DNA from: Streptomyces flavofungini
GTDB taxonomy: Bacteria; Actinomycetota; Actinomycetes; Streptomycetales; Streptomycetaceae
DNA: 64,000 nucleotides
Direction: 5' to 3'
Assembly (NCBI RefSeq): GCF_014650815.1
Contig: NZ_BMVR01000004.1
Span: forward strand, 310,001 to 374,000
Positions 35,417-44,794 of the stretch are shown here, in pieces. Made by a program: the position numbers and the translations under genes. The number at the start of each line of letters is the position of its first letter. Within the stretch, counting starts at the first letter, position 1. The notes under the pieces are model-generated. The model was given only the letters and a program-made list of their open reading frames with translations, did not search any database and was not told the origin of the DNA.

Positions 35417-36388
35417 ATGACAGACGATTCCCGCCGCGCCCGCCCTGTGATCCTGGGCCAGAACCAGTACGGCAAGGCCGAGAACCGGGTCGTCAAGATC
35501 ACGCGGGACGGCGACACCCACCACATCAAGGACCTGAACGTCTCCGTCGCCCTCTCCGGCGACCTGGACGACGTCCACTACAGCGGCTCGAACGCCAACT
35601 GCCTGCCGACGGACACCACGAAGAACACCTGCTTCGCGTTCGCCAAGGAATACGGCATCGAGTCCGCCGAGCAGTACGGCATCCACCTCGCCCGGCACTT
35701 CGTGGACAGCCAGCCCTCCATCCACCGGGCGCGCATCCGCATCGAGGAGTACGCCTGGGAGCGCATCGCCGCCTCCGACGCCAACTCGCAGTTCATCGGC
35801 GCCGACGAGGTCAAGCACTCCTTCGTGCGCAAGGGCCAGGAGACGCGGCTCGCCCAGATCACCTACTCCGCCGAAGGCGACGGGGGAGCGAAGTTCGAGG
35901 TCCTGAGCGGTCTGAAGGACCTGACCGTGATGAACTCCACGAACTCCGAGTTCTGGGGCTACATCAAGGACAAGTACACGACGCTCAAGGAGGACTACGA
36001 CCGCATCCTCGCCACGTCCCTGTCGACGTGGTGGCGGCACAACTGGTCCAGCGACGAGCAGCGCATGCCGAACTGGGAGAAGTCCTACGAGCAGGCCAAG
36101 AAGCACATCCTGCAGGCCTTCGTGGAGACCTACTCCCTCTCGCTCCAGCAGACGCTCTACCAAATGGGCACGCGGGTCCTGAACAACCGGGGCGAGATCG
36201 ACGAGATCCGCTTCTCCGCCCCGAACAAGCACCACTTCCGCCAGGACCTGTCCGCCTTCGGCCTCGACAACGAGGCCAAGGACGGCGCGGTCTACTACGC
36301 CGCCGACCGCCCCTACGGCCTCATCGAGGCCACCATCCTGCGCGAAGGCACCGAGGCCAGGATCCCGGTCGACATGACCAACCTCTGA
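35417..36388 (+). CDS. Urate oxidase (uricase)
   Basis: A 323-residue cofactor-free enzyme that oxidises urate to 5-hydroxyisourate with O2, releasing H2O2. The tandem T-fold is seen from NQYGKAENRVVKITRDG (charge-relay Lys), LPTDTTKNT (catalytic Thr), FEVLSGLKDLTVMNSTNSEF and PNKHHF near the end (His of the relay). Third gene of the uraD-uraH-uricase operon. The H2O2 it makes explains the shared operator with catalase. A hairpin follows it before the permease. Confidence 0.95.
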   Translation: MTDDSRRARPVILGQNQYGKAENRVVKITRDGDTHHIKDLNVSVALSGDLDDVHYSGSNANCLPTDTTKNTCFAFAKEYGIESAEQYGIHLARHFVDSQPSIHRARIRIEEYAWERIAASDANSQFIGADEVKHSFVRKGQETRLAQITYSAEGDGGAKFEVLSGLKDLTVMNSTNSEFWGYIKDKYTTLKEDYDRILATSLSTWWRHNWSSDEQRMPNWEKSYEQAKKHILQAFVETYSLSLQQTLYQMGTRVLNNRGEIDEIRFSAPNKHHFRQDLSAFGLDNEAKDGAVYYAADRPYGLIEATILREGTEARIPVDMTNL

Positions 36389-36396
36389 CGCGGGAC

Positions 36397-36428
36397 GCGC
36401 GCCCCGGCACCTGACGTCCGGGGCGCGC
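36397..36428. terminator. Hairpin after the uricase gene
   Basis: GCGCGCCCCGG (36397-36407) pairs with CCGGGGCGCGC (36418-36428) around ten bases. It lies between uricase and the permease at 36451, so the permease is either partly attenuated or has its own promoter. Confidence 0.6.
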
Positions 36429-36450
36429 CACACCGGAGGGAACGACAGCT

Positions 36451-37824
36451 ATGGCACCGCCCGCAATACCCGACGGGACGTCAACTCCCGTGTGTCACCC
36501 GGTGGACGAGAAGCTCCAGCCGTCGCGGCTCGTCCCCGCCGCGCTCCAGCACATCGCCGCCATGTACGCGGGCGTCGTCACCCCTCCGCTCATCATCGGC
36601 CAGGCCGTCGGCCTCGACACCGCCGCCCAGACCCGGCTGATCGCGGCCGGCCTGCTCATCGCCGGGCTCGCCACCATCCTGCAGACCCTCGGCGTCAAAG
36701 GGTTCGTCGGCAACCGCCTGCCGTTCGTGAACGCCGCCTCCTCCGCGGGCATCGCGCCGATCCTCGCCATCGCCGAGAACAGCGCGCAGGGTCATCAACT
36801 CCCCGCCATCTACGGCGCGGTGATGGTCGCGGGCGTCTTCTGCCTCGCCGTCGGGCCCTTCTTCGGGCGGCTGCTCCGCTTCTTCCCGCCGCTCGTCACC
36901 GGCGTCGTCATCACCCTCATCGGCGTGACCCTGATGCCCGTGCCCGTCACCTGGGCGCAGGGCGGCGACAAGGAGGCCGCCGACTTCGGCGACATGCGCT
37001 TCCTCGCGCTCGCCGCCTTCACGCTCGTGGTGATCCTGCTCTGCCAGCGCTTCGCCCGCGGCTTCCTCAAGCAAGTCGCCCTGCTCATGGGCCTGTTCAT
37101 CGGCACGCTCGCCGCGATCCCGTTCGGCATGGCCGACTTCGCCGCCCTGAAGTCCGCGCCCGTCGCGGCCGTGCCCGAGCCGTTCGCCTTCGGCGCCCCC
37201 GAGTTCCAGCCCGCCGCGATCCTCTCGCTGTGCATCGTGATGCTCGTCCTGATGACGGAGTCGAGCGCCGGAATGCTCGCGCTCGGCGAGATCTGTGAGC
37301 GCAAGACGGACGGGAGGACCATCACGCGCGGCCTGCGCACCGACGGCATCGCCACCCTCGTCGGCCCGGTCTTCGGCGGTTTCCCCACCAGCGCCTTCGC
37401 CCAGAACGTCGGCGTCGTCTCGCTGACCCGGGTACGCAGCCGCTACGTCGTCGCCGTCGCGGGCGGCACGCTGATCGTGCTCGGCGCCTTCCCGGCGCTC
37501 GGGGCGGTCGTCAGCCTCGTACCGATGCCGGTGCTCGGCGGCGCGGGCATCGTCCTCTTCGGCTCCATCGCGGTCAGCGGCATCCGCACGCTGTCCGAGG
37601 CGGGCCTGGACGACAGCTCCAACATCATCCTGGTGGCCGTGTCGCTCGGCGCGGGCATCATCCCGCTCGCCGCGCCCGCCTTCTACGCGGACTTCCCCGC
37701 GTGGGCCCAGACGGTCCTCGGCTCCGGCATCAGCGCGGGCGCGCTCACCGCGGTCTCGCTCAACCTGTTCTTCCACCACCTCGGCACCCGTGGCGCCACC
37801 GCCACGGCACTCAAATCTTCCTAG
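36451..37824 (+). CDS. NCS2 purine permease, first of three
   Basis: A 457-residue nucleobase:cation symporter-2 protein with 14 predicted membrane segments. The start HPVDEKLQPSRLVPAALQHI is typical. The NAT signature reads QNVGVVSLTRVRSR, and TESSAGMLALGE marks the substrate helix. Uptake of urate or xanthine is expected from its place right after the uricase gene. It is followed closely by 8-oxoguanine deaminase. It resembles the permeases at 39552 and 41201 throughout. Confidence 0.9.
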   Translation: MAPPAIPDGTSTPVCHPVDEKLQPSRLVPAALQHIAAMYAGVVTPPLIIGQAVGLDTAAQTRLIAAGLLIAGLATILQTLGVKGFVGNRLPFVNAASSAGIAPILAIAENSAQGHQLPAIYGAVMVAGVFCLAVGPFFGRLLRFFPPLVTGVVITLIGVTLMPVPVTWAQGGDKEAADFGDMRFLALAAFTLVVILLCQRFARGFLKQVALLMGLFIGTLAAIPFGMADFAALKSAPVAAVPEPFAFGAPEFQPAAILSLCIVMLVLMTESSAGMLALGEICERKTDGRTITRGLRTDGIATLVGPVFGGFPTSAFAQNVGVVSLTRVRSRYVVAVAGGTLIVLGAFPALGAVVSLVPMPVLGGAGIVLFGSIAVSGIRTLSEAGLDDSSNIILVAVSLGAGIIPLAAPAFYADFPAWAQTVLGSGISAGALTAVSLNLFFHHLGTRGATATALKSS

Positions 37825-37901
37825 GGTCATGCCGTGCCCGCCCCCAAGCTCTTCACGAGCAGGGGGTACCCCCTCCGCCACTCGCAGGAAAAGGAAGCAC
37901 C

Positions 37902-39302
37902 ATGGCAGCATCGGCAACCCCCGGCGGCGCCGCAGCGCGCATCGTCATCGAGAACTGCGCCATCGCGACCGTGGACGCCAACGACACCGAGTACGCCTCG
38001 GGGTACGTGGTCGTCGCGGGCAACACGATCGAGTCGATCGGCGCGGGGAAGGCTCCCGAGGGCCTGGAGAACGTCGTACGCCGCGTCGACGGCACCGGCC
38101 ACCTGGCCACCCCCGGCCTGGTGAACACGCACCACCACTTCTACCAGTGGATCACCCGGGGCCTCGCCACCGACCACAACCTCTTCAACTGGCTGGTGGC
38201 GCTGTACCCGACCTGGGCCCGCATCGACGAGGAGATGGTCCGCGCCGCCGCGCAGGGCTCCCTCGGCATGATGGCCCGCGGCGGCGTCACCACCGCCATG
38301 GACCACCACTACGTCTACCCGCAGGGCTCCGGCGACCTCTCCGGCGCCATCATCGGGGCGGCCCGCGAGATGGGTGTGCGCTTCACCCTGGCGCGCGGCT
38401 CCATGGACCGCAGCGAGAAGGACGGCGGCCTGCCGCCGGACTTCGCCGTGGAGACCCTGGAGGGCGCGCTCGCCGCCACCGAGGAGACCGTCAAGAAGCA
38501 CCACGACGCGTCCTTCGGCGCCATGACGCAGGTGGCCGTCGCCCCCTGCTCGCCGTTTTCCGTCTCCACCGAACTCATGAAGCAGGGAGCGGAGTTGGCG
38601 CGCCGCCTCGGCGTCCGGCTGCACACCCACGGCAGCGAGACGGTCGAGGAGGAGAAGTTCTGCCACGAGCTCTTCGGCCTCGGCCCGACCGACTACTTCG
38701 CGTCCACCGGCTGGCTCGGTGAGGACGTGTGGATGGCGCACTGCGTCCACATGAACGACTCCGACATCGAGGCGTTCGCCCGCACCGGCACCGGCGTCGC
38801 CCACTGCCCCTCCTCCAACGCCCGGCTCGCCGCCGGCATCGCCCGCGTACCCGACATGCTCGCCGCGGGCGTCCCCGTCGGCCTCGGCGTCGACGGCACC
38901 GCCTCCAACGAGGCCGGCGAGCTGCACACCGAACTGCGCAACGCGCTCCTCATCAACCGCCTGGGCGCCCACAAGGAAGCCGCCCTGAACGCCCGGCAGG
39001 CCCTGCGCCTGGGGACGTACGGCGGTGCCCAGGTCCTCGGCCGGGCGAGCCAGATCGGCTCCCTGGAAGCGGGCAAGCTCGCCGACCTGGTCCTGTGGAA
39101 GATCGACGGCATCGGGCACTCCTCGATCGCCGACCCGGTCACCGCCATCGTCTTCGGCGCCGCCGCGCCGGTGACCCTTTCCCTCGTCAACGGCGAGCCG
39201 GTCGTCGAGAACGGCCGCCTGCTGCACGTCGACGAGGACGCCATCGCCCGCGTCACGCGGGACGAGGCACAGCGACTCGCGCGCATCGCCGCGGGGAGCT
39301 GA
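37902..39302 (+). CDS. 8-oxoguanine deaminase (amidohydrolase)
   Basis: A 466-residue amidohydrolase. Metal ligands appear as NTHHHFYQ, HTHGSE, HCVHM and GVDGTASNE, in the pattern of the AtzB/8-oxoguanine deaminase group, which turns 8-oxoguanine (or isocytosine-like substrates) into urate and ammonia. The ATG at 37902 follows AAGGAA; an earlier in-frame start would overlap the permease gene. Its product urate feeds the uricase operon just upstream. Guanine deaminase is the alternative reading. Confidence 0.85.
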   Translation: MAASATPGGAAARIVIENCAIATVDANDTEYASGYVVVAGNTIESIGAGKAPEGLENVVRRVDGTGHLATPGLVNTHHHFYQWITRGLATDHNLFNWLVALYPTWARIDEEMVRAAAQGSLGMMARGGVTTAMDHHYVYPQGSGDLSGAIIGAAREMGVRFTLARGSMDRSEKDGGLPPDFAVETLEGALAATEETVKKHHDASFGAMTQVAVAPCSPFSVSTELMKQGAELARRLGVRLHTHGSETVEEEKFCHELFGLGPTDYFASTGWLGEDVWMAHCVHMNDSDIEAFARTGTGVAHCPSSNARLAAGIARVPDMLAAGVPVGLGVDGTASNEAGELHTELRNALLINRLGAHKEAALNARQALRLGTYGGAQVLGRASQIGSLEAGKLADLVLWKIDGIGHSSIADPVTAIVFGAAAPVTLSLVNGEPVVENGRLLHVDEDAIARVTRDEAQRLARIAAGS

Positions 39303-39313
39303 ACCCTGGATCT

Positions 39314-39413
39314 CCGGTCAGGGGGGACGGCCCCTGACCGGACCCGAGCAGCCGAGCGGGCTGCTCGGGTGCCGCCCCGGCACGTGGCCCAAAGCCTCAC
39401 GTGCCCGGGGCGG
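39314..39413. terminator. Three consecutive hairpins after 8-oxoguanine deaminase
   Basis: Stem 1 is 39314-39324 with 39331-39341 (11 bp), stem 2 is 39342-39353 with 39359-39370 (12 bp), and stem 3 is 39372-39386 with 39398-39413 (one-base bulge). They are almost edge to edge. A strong tandem terminator is the simplest explanation. Confidence 0.7.
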
Positions 39414-39551
39414 TCAGCACTGCCTGGGCGCACCACAACTTCATAGCCGCACCCCTTGAGCACGCGCACGTCCTTGCACCATGCACCACCTCCCAGAAGC
39501 GAAAAGTTGCCGGTCCGCAGCCGGGACTGGAAAACAACCGGAGGAGCCGCA

Positions 39552-41069
39552 GTGGCGACCAAGCCCAGGTTCACCAAGCAAGGCAGGACCCCCGACGAAG
39601 CCGGCGCCGCGGCCGACGCCGCCGACGCGACGACGGGGCATACCAAACAGCCGGTCGACGGCGCCCCGCATCCCGTCGACGAGAAGCTGCCACCCCTGAA
39701 GATGGCCACGACCGGCCTCCAGCACGTCGCCGCCATGTACGCGGGCGTCGTCGCGCCGCCGCTCATCGTGGGCGCGGCCGTCGGCCTGTCGGCGAAGGAA
39801 CTCACCTTCCTCACCGGCGCCTGTCTGTTCACGGCCGGACTCGCGACCTTCCTGCAGACGCTCGGCGTCTGGAAGATCGGCGCGCGGCTGCCGTTCGTCA
39901 ACGGCGTCACCTTCGCCGGTGTCGCGCCCATGCTCGCGGTCGTCGACTCCACCAAGGACAAGGACGACGCGCTGCCGATCATCTTCGGCGCGGTGATCGT
40001 CGCGGGTCTGCTCGGCTTCATCGCCGCGCCGTTCTTCTCCAAGATGATCCGCTTCTTCCCGCCCGTGGTCACCGGCACGGTCATCACGCTCATCGGCATC
40101 TCCCTGATGCCGGTGGCCTTCGGCTGGATGCAGGGCCCGAACCCGGCGGCCGACGACTACGGCTCGACCGAGTACCTGTCGCTCGCGGGCATCACCCTGG
40201 TGATCGTGCTGCTGCTGCGCCGCTTCACGCGCGGCTTCGTGAAGCAGATCGCGGTGCTGCTCGGCCTGGTCATCGGCACGCTCGTCGCGATCCCCTTCGA
40301 CGTCACGGACTTCGGGCCGGTCGCCGACGCGGACGTGGTCGGCTTCCCGACGCCGTTCCACTTCGGGGCCCCGCAGTTCGCCGCCGCCGCGATCGTCTCG
40401 CTCTGTGTCGTCATGGTCGTCTCGATGACCGAGTCGACGGCCGACATGCTGGCCCTCGGTGAGATCGTGGACCGCCCCGCCGACGAGAGGACCATCGCCG
40501 CGGGCCTGCGCGCCGACACCCTCGGCTCCGCCGTCAGCCCGCTCTTCAACGGCTTCATGTGCAGCGCCTTCGCGCAGAACATCGGCCTCGTCGCGATGAC
40601 GAAGATCCGCAGCCGGTACGTCGTCGCCACCGGCGGCGGCTTCCTGGTCCTGATGGGCCTGTGCCCGATGGCCGCCTCGCTCATCGCGGTCGTGCCCCGG
40701 CCCGTGCTCGGCGGCGCGGGCGTAGTCCTGTTCGGCTCGGTCGCCGCGAGCGGCATCCAGACCCTCGTCAAGGCGGGCCTGGACAAGGACAACAACGTCC
40801 TGATCGTCGCCGTCTCCCTCGCGGTGGGCCTGATCCCCATCTCCGCGCCGGAGTTCTACCACGCGTTCCCGGAGACCGCGAAGATCATCCTGGACTCCGG
40901 CATCTCCACCGGCTGCGTCGCCGCGGTCGTCCTGAACCTGCTGTTCAACCACACCGGCAAGGGCAGCGAGGACGACGAGGTCACGGCACCGATGGAACCC
41001 GGCGGGGAGATCGCCGAACAGCGCACACACTCCTCACCCGCGGGGTCTTCCGCCGCCGGGGTGTACTGA
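39552..41069 (+). CDS. NCS2 purine permease, second of three
   Basis: 505 residues from a GTG with GGAGGAG five bases upstream; the frame is open further back but without a ribosome site. After a ~45-residue polar start comes HPVDEKLPPLKMATTGLQHV, the 14-helix core, TESTADMLALGE and the NAT signature QNIGLVAMTKIRSR. It is closer to the third permease than to the first at TESTADM and QNIGLV. Preceded by a triple hairpin, so transcribed separately from the deaminase. Confidence 0.9.
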   Translation: MATKPRFTKQGRTPDEAGAAADAADATTGHTKQPVDGAPHPVDEKLPPLKMATTGLQHVAAMYAGVVAPPLIVGAAVGLSAKELTFLTGACLFTAGLATFLQTLGVWKIGARLPFVNGVTFAGVAPMLAVVDSTKDKDDALPIIFGAVIVAGLLGFIAAPFFSKMIRFFPPVVTGTVITLIGISLMPVAFGWMQGPNPAADDYGSTEYLSLAGITLVIVLLLRRFTRGFVKQIAVLLGLVIGTLVAIPFDVTDFGPVADADVVGFPTPFHFGAPQFAAAAIVSLCVVMVVSMTESTADMLALGEIVDRPADERTIAAGLRADTLGSAVSPLFNGFMCSAFAQNIGLVAMTKIRSRYVVATGGGFLVLMGLCPMAASLIAVVPRPVLGGAGVVLFGSVAASGIQTLVKAGLDKDNNVLIVAVSLAVGLIPISAPEFYHAFPETAKIILDSGISTGCVAAVVLNLLFNHTGKGSEDDEVTAPMEPGGEIAEQRTHSSPAGSSAAGVY

Positions 41070-41085
41070 CGTAGCGTCGTGCCGC

Positions 41086-41102
41086 CGCCCGTATCGCGGA
41101 AG
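41086..41102. promoter_or_regulatory. AllR-like operator before the third permease
   Basis: On the minus strand CTTCCGCGATACGGGCG, matching the hyi palindrome at 14 of 17 positions, with the flanking GGAAAGTAA also similar. It lies 99 bp before the permease start. One arm is degenerate, so binding may be weaker. Confidence 0.5.
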
Positions 41103-41200
41103 TTACTTTCCAGTCGGTCGTGTTGGCCCCGTCTCGCGTCTCAAGAACTCCCACGGGACGGGGCCGACTTCCGGCGTCACACAACGGAAGAAGCGCCACC

Positions 41201-42610
41201 ATGAGTTCTGCACCGCCCCCCACCGGTCGACCCGCCGACGCGCAAGCGGGCGCCCCCGAAGTCCACCCGGTCGACGAGATCCTGCCGCCCGGCCGCATGC
41301 TCGTCGCGAGCCTCCAGCACGTCGCCTCCATGTACGCGGGCGCGGTCTCCGTCCCGCTCGTCGTGGCCGTCGCGGCGAAGATGTCGCCGGGGGACACCGC
41401 CGTGCTCATGGGCGGCAGCCTCCTGATGGCCGGCATCGCGACGCTGCTCCAGACGCTGGGCATCGGCACCTTCATCGGCTCGCGGCTGCCGTTCGTCAAC
41501 GGCGTCTCGTTCGCCGGTGTCGGCGTGATGCTGACGGTCATCGCCACGCAGGGCGGCGTCGAGGCGGGCATGCCGGTCGTCTTCGGCGCGATCATCGTGT
41601 CGAGCGTCTTCGGGTTCCTGGTCAGTTCGTACTTCTCACGGCTCGTCCGGTTCTTCCCGCCGGTGGTCACGGGCTCCGTCATCACCCTGATCGGCGTCTC
41701 GCTCATCCCCGTCGCGTACGACTGGATCGTCGACGACTCGGCGACGGGCACGCCGGAGCCGCGCTCGATCGGCCTCGCGGGCGCCACGGTGCTCGCGATG
41801 CTGCTGCTCCAGCGCTTCACACGCGGCTTCCTCAAGCAGGTCAGCATGCTCTTCGCGATGGTCTTCGGCACGCTGCTCGCGATACCGATGGGCCTGGCCG
41901 ACTTCTCCAAGCTGGACGGCGCCGACCCGGTCGGCATCCCCTCGCCGCTGCACTTCGGCGCCCCGGAGTTCAACATCCCCGCGATCATCTCGATGTGCGT
42001 CGTGATGCTGGTGATCCTCACCGAGTCGACCGCCGACATGATCGCCCTCGGGAAGATCGTCGAGAAGGACGTCGACGAGCAGACCATCGCCCGCGGTCTG
42101 CGCGCCGACGCCCTCGGCTCCGCGCTCAGCCCGCTCTTCAACGCCTTCCACGCCAGCGCGTTCGCCCAGAACATCGGCCTGGTCGTGATCTCCAAGGTGC
42201 GCAGCCGCTTCGTCGTCGCGCTGAGCGGCGCCATCCTCGTCCTGATCGGCCTCAGCCCGGCCGCGGCGGCGCTGATCTCCGTCGTCCCGATGCCGGTCCT
42301 CGCGGCGGTCAGCCTCTTCCTCTTCGGGTCGATCGCGGTGAGCGGCATGCAGACCCTGCTCCAGGCGGACCTGCACCGCGGCGACAACGCCCTGATCGTG
42401 GTCGTCACGCTGGGCGCGGGCCTGGCCCCCGCCCTCTCGGACGGCTTCTACGACGCGTTCCCCGACTGGGCGCAGATCGTCCTCGGCTCCGGCATCTCGA
42501 CGGGCTGCGTCCTCGCCGTGTCGCTGAACCTGGTCTTCAACCACCTGGGGAGCGAGGGGAGTCCGGCGGCCGAGTCCCCCGCTGCCGAGGCGCCCGCGAC
42601 CACCCACTGA
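41201..42610 (+). CDS. NCS2 purine permease, third of three
   Basis: 469 residues from the ATG at 41201. HPVDEILPPGRMLVASLQHV opens the core; TESTADMIALGK and QNIGLVVISKVRSR carry the substrate motifs. A diverged AllR-like operator upstream links it to the glyoxylate genes, which suggests that it imports a compound degraded through allantoin, or xanthine. It ends in a short Ala/Glu-rich tail. Confidence 0.9.
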   Translation: MSSAPPPTGRPADAQAGAPEVHPVDEILPPGRMLVASLQHVASMYAGAVSVPLVVAVAAKMSPGDTAVLMGGSLLMAGIATLLQTLGIGTFIGSRLPFVNGVSFAGVGVMLTVIATQGGVEAGMPVVFGAIIVSSVFGFLVSSYFSRLVRFFPPVVTGSVITLIGVSLIPVAYDWIVDDSATGTPEPRSIGLAGATVLAMLLLQRFTRGFLKQVSMLFAMVFGTLLAIPMGLADFSKLDGADPVGIPSPLHFGAPEFNIPAIISMCVVMLVILTESTADMIALGKIVEKDVDEQTIARGLRADALGSALSPLFNAFHASAFAQNIGLVVISKVRSRFVVALSGAILVLIGLSPAAAALISVVPMPVLAAVSLFLFGSIAVSGMQTLLQADLHRGDNALIVVVTLGAGLAPALSDGFYDAFPDWAQIVLGSGISTGCVLAVSLNLVFNHLGSEGSPAAESPAAEAPATTH

Positions 42611-42745
42611 GGCGGGTGCCGCGGCGGCGGGCGAGGTGCTCGGGGCATCCGCCGGTGCCCTGAGAGCCCCGCCCGCGCCGGGTGCTGCCTGGCTGCCTGC
42701 CGATCCGGACGGCGGCCAACCGTCGGCCGCCGATCCGGGTGTCGG

Positions 42746-43615
42746 CTAGCTGCCGATGTGGAACGACTCCCCGTAGACCTTCCAGTCCAGCGGCGGGTTC
42801 AGGTTCAGGTTCTTCTTGTTGAGGAACACGCGCTGCGCGGTGTCCACGCGGCTGGTGTCCTCGTGGGCCTCCTCCTGCTTCATCGCCCAGACCCGGGCGT
42901 CGAGGAAGGCGTGCAGGTAGGTGACCTCGTTGCCGCCCTGCGCCGGGGGCTTGGCCTTGGTCAGGGCGCGCTTGCGTATGTTGCTGAAGCTGGTGCTGTC
43001 GCCGCCGTCGCCGTGCATGACGATCGCGTCGTAGTAGGCGAACTGGCCGAGCGTGCCGATGCCGTCGGCCTTGCCCTGCTTGACCGCCGGGTTGAAGTAG
43101 ACGCGGTCCCGCTCGTCGTTCTGGGCCTTCTGGAACGCCGAGTCCTGCGCGGCCTTCTTCCAGTCCTTGGTGAAGTTCGGGTCCAGGCCCGCGTGCGAGT
43201 CGCTGCCGTCCACCTCGCGCAGCGCGGGCAGGTACTTCGCGAGCACGTTGCCGGGCTTGCGCTGGGTGTACAGCTCGACGAGGTCGAGCATGTCGCCGGT
43301 GCCGGAACAGAAGCCGATGATGCCCGCCGTGTAGCCGCGGCCGTCGTCGATGTCCTCGATGTAGCTGTACTGCGACTTCCAGTCGAGTGAGGAGTTCTCC
43401 GCGCTGGAGACCAGCTTCATCGCGATCTCCTTCTTCGCCGGGTCGTCGAGCCCGGCGGCGGCGGAGACGGCGGGGGCGGCGCTCGCGGGCGCCGGTGCCG
43501 GGGCGGCGCCCGCGGTCTGGGTCAGGGCCAGCGAACCGGCGACCAGAGTGGCGCCGACCAGGCCGATCACGGCACGTCGCGTGGTGCGCCCATGGGGGGT
43601 GCGGTGAGCGTGCAA
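42746..43615 (-). CDS. csnA: Secreted chitosanase, glycoside hydrolase family 46
   Basis: A 289-residue endo-chitosanase that cuts beta-1,4 links in chitosan outside the cell. The signal peptide begins HGRTTRRAVIGLVGATLVAG; the twin Arg suggests Tat export, and AGAAPA marks cleavage. The mature enzyme starts with the Ala/Pro stretch, then SAENSSLDWKSQYSYIEDID with the catalytic Glu (SSAENSS) and Asp (DIDDGRGYTAG). Length and sequence follow Streptomyces GH46 enzymes. A CsnR-like palindrome lies 44 bp upstream. Confidence 0.93.
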   Translation of the reverse strand: MHAHRTPHGRTTRRAVIGLVGATLVAGSLALTQTAGAAPAPAPASAAPAVSAAAGLDDPAKKEIAMKLVSSAENSSLDWKSQYSYIEDIDDGRGYTAGIIGFCSGTGDMLDLVELYTQRKPGNVLAKYLPALREVDGSDSHAGLDPNFTKDWKKAAQDSAFQKAQNDERDRVYFNPAVKQGKADGIGTLGQFAYYDAIVMHGDGGDSTSFSNIRKRALTKAKPPAQGGNEVTYLHAFLDARVWAMKQEEAHEDTSRVDTAQRVFLNKKNLNLNPPLDWKVYGESFHIGS

Positions 43616-43658
43616 CGGGTCCTCCAGGTGGGGGAGTTCAGCGTTCCGCTGTTCTGTT

Positions 43659-43673
43659 AGGAAGGTTTCCTAC
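43659..43673. promoter_or_regulatory. CsnR-like operator upstream of the chitosanase gene
   Basis: TAGGAAGGTTTCCTA is a 15-bp palindrome. It differs at one position from the box I recall for the ROK-family repressor CsnR of Streptomyces chitosanase genes (TAGGAAA-N-TTTCCTA). The rest of the ~400-bp gap to 44022 shows no gene. Confidence 0.65.
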
Positions 43674-44022
43674 CAGAGTTTGGAGATGACGTATACCCGT
43701 CAAGCAAGAGTCGTCGGAGGTGTGGTGCGTCCTCGGGGCCCAGGGATCACGTCCCGGCGCGCCCCGCCGTCCAGGAGACCCGCCCCGGAAGCCCCACGGG
43801 ACGCGCGACTTCGCCCATACATGGCCGGACATCGCCCTAGTCGCTGCTCACGCTGGTCCGTACTATCCCATCACCCTCAGCCTCCGCTCATCGCCCGCGG
43901 ACCGCTCCCGGCCCCCGGGCGAGGGCTGAGTCAGTTCCTCCCAGCACCGCTACATCCCCCACCTCACGGCGCCGCGCCCTGCGCGCGTGCCGCCGTGGGC
44001 CGAAGCAAGAATTGGGAGAACC

Positions 44023-44667
44023 ATGTCCGCTGCACTGCTCGCCGGTGGCGCTCTCGCCGCCCTGATCGGCGCGGGTCTGCCCGCGCAGAATCCGTCGGAG
44101 TTCTCTGATCCGCCGCCGGACAAGATCGTGATCGACGTCGCCACCGTGAACGGTTCGGGCTGCCCGAGAGGTACCGCCGCCGTCGCCGTATCCGAGGACA
44201 ACACGGCCTTCACCGTCACGTACAGCGACTACCTCGCCCAGGCGGGCGGGAGTTCCTCACCCACGGCGTTCCGGAAGAACTGCCAGCTCAGCCTGATCGT
44301 CCACGTCCCCCACGGATTCACCTACGCGATCGCGAGCGCCGACTACCGCGGCTTCGCGAACCTGGAGCGCGGCGCCAAGGGCACCGAAAAGGCGTCCTAC
44401 TACTTCCAGGGCTCACCGGACACGGCGGCCAAGACCCACGCCTTCAACGGCCCGGTCGCCGACAACTGGCAGGCCACCGACGAGACCGAGGTCACCCAGC
44501 TCGTCTGGGCGCCCTGCGGGAAACAGCGCAACTTCAACATCAACACCGAGCTGCGCGTCGACCTCGGCACCTCGGACCGCACCAAGACCAGCTTCATGAC
44601 GATGGACTCGACCGACGGGGACATCAGCACCATCTACCGCGTGAAGTGGAAGGAGTGCCCTGCCTGA
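44023..44667 (+). CDS. DUF4360 secreted protein
   Basis: 214 residues from the ATG at 44023 (GGGAGAA before it). A hydrophobic signal (SAALLAGGALAALIGAGLPA) precedes the DUF4360 domain with VNGSGCPRGTAAVAVSEDNT, AFTVTYSDYLAQ, RKNCQLSLIVHVPHGFTYAI and a Cys near the end (WKECPA), giving the usual set of paired cysteines. DUF4360 proteins are secreted and of unknown function. It is a single gene, convergent with the GH89 gene. Confidence 0.82.
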   Translation: MSAALLAGGALAALIGAGLPAQNPSEFSDPPPDKIVIDVATVNGSGCPRGTAAVAVSEDNTAFTVTYSDYLAQAGGSSSPTAFRKNCQLSLIVHVPHGFTYAIASADYRGFANLERGAKGTEKASYYFQGSPDTAAKTHAFNGPVADNWQATDETEVTQLVWAPCGKQRNFNINTELRVDLGTSDRTKTSFMTMDSTDGDISTIYRVKWKECPA

Positions 44668-44794
44668 TCGTGCCCCGGTGAGGCGCTGACCAGATCCTGG
44701 TGAGGGGGTCGCGCCCGCGGCGGAATCCTGCTTCCGTCCGTCCGCGGGCGCGGCGACTCACCACTTCTGCGGGGTGCCGGGAGACCCGGCGCGG

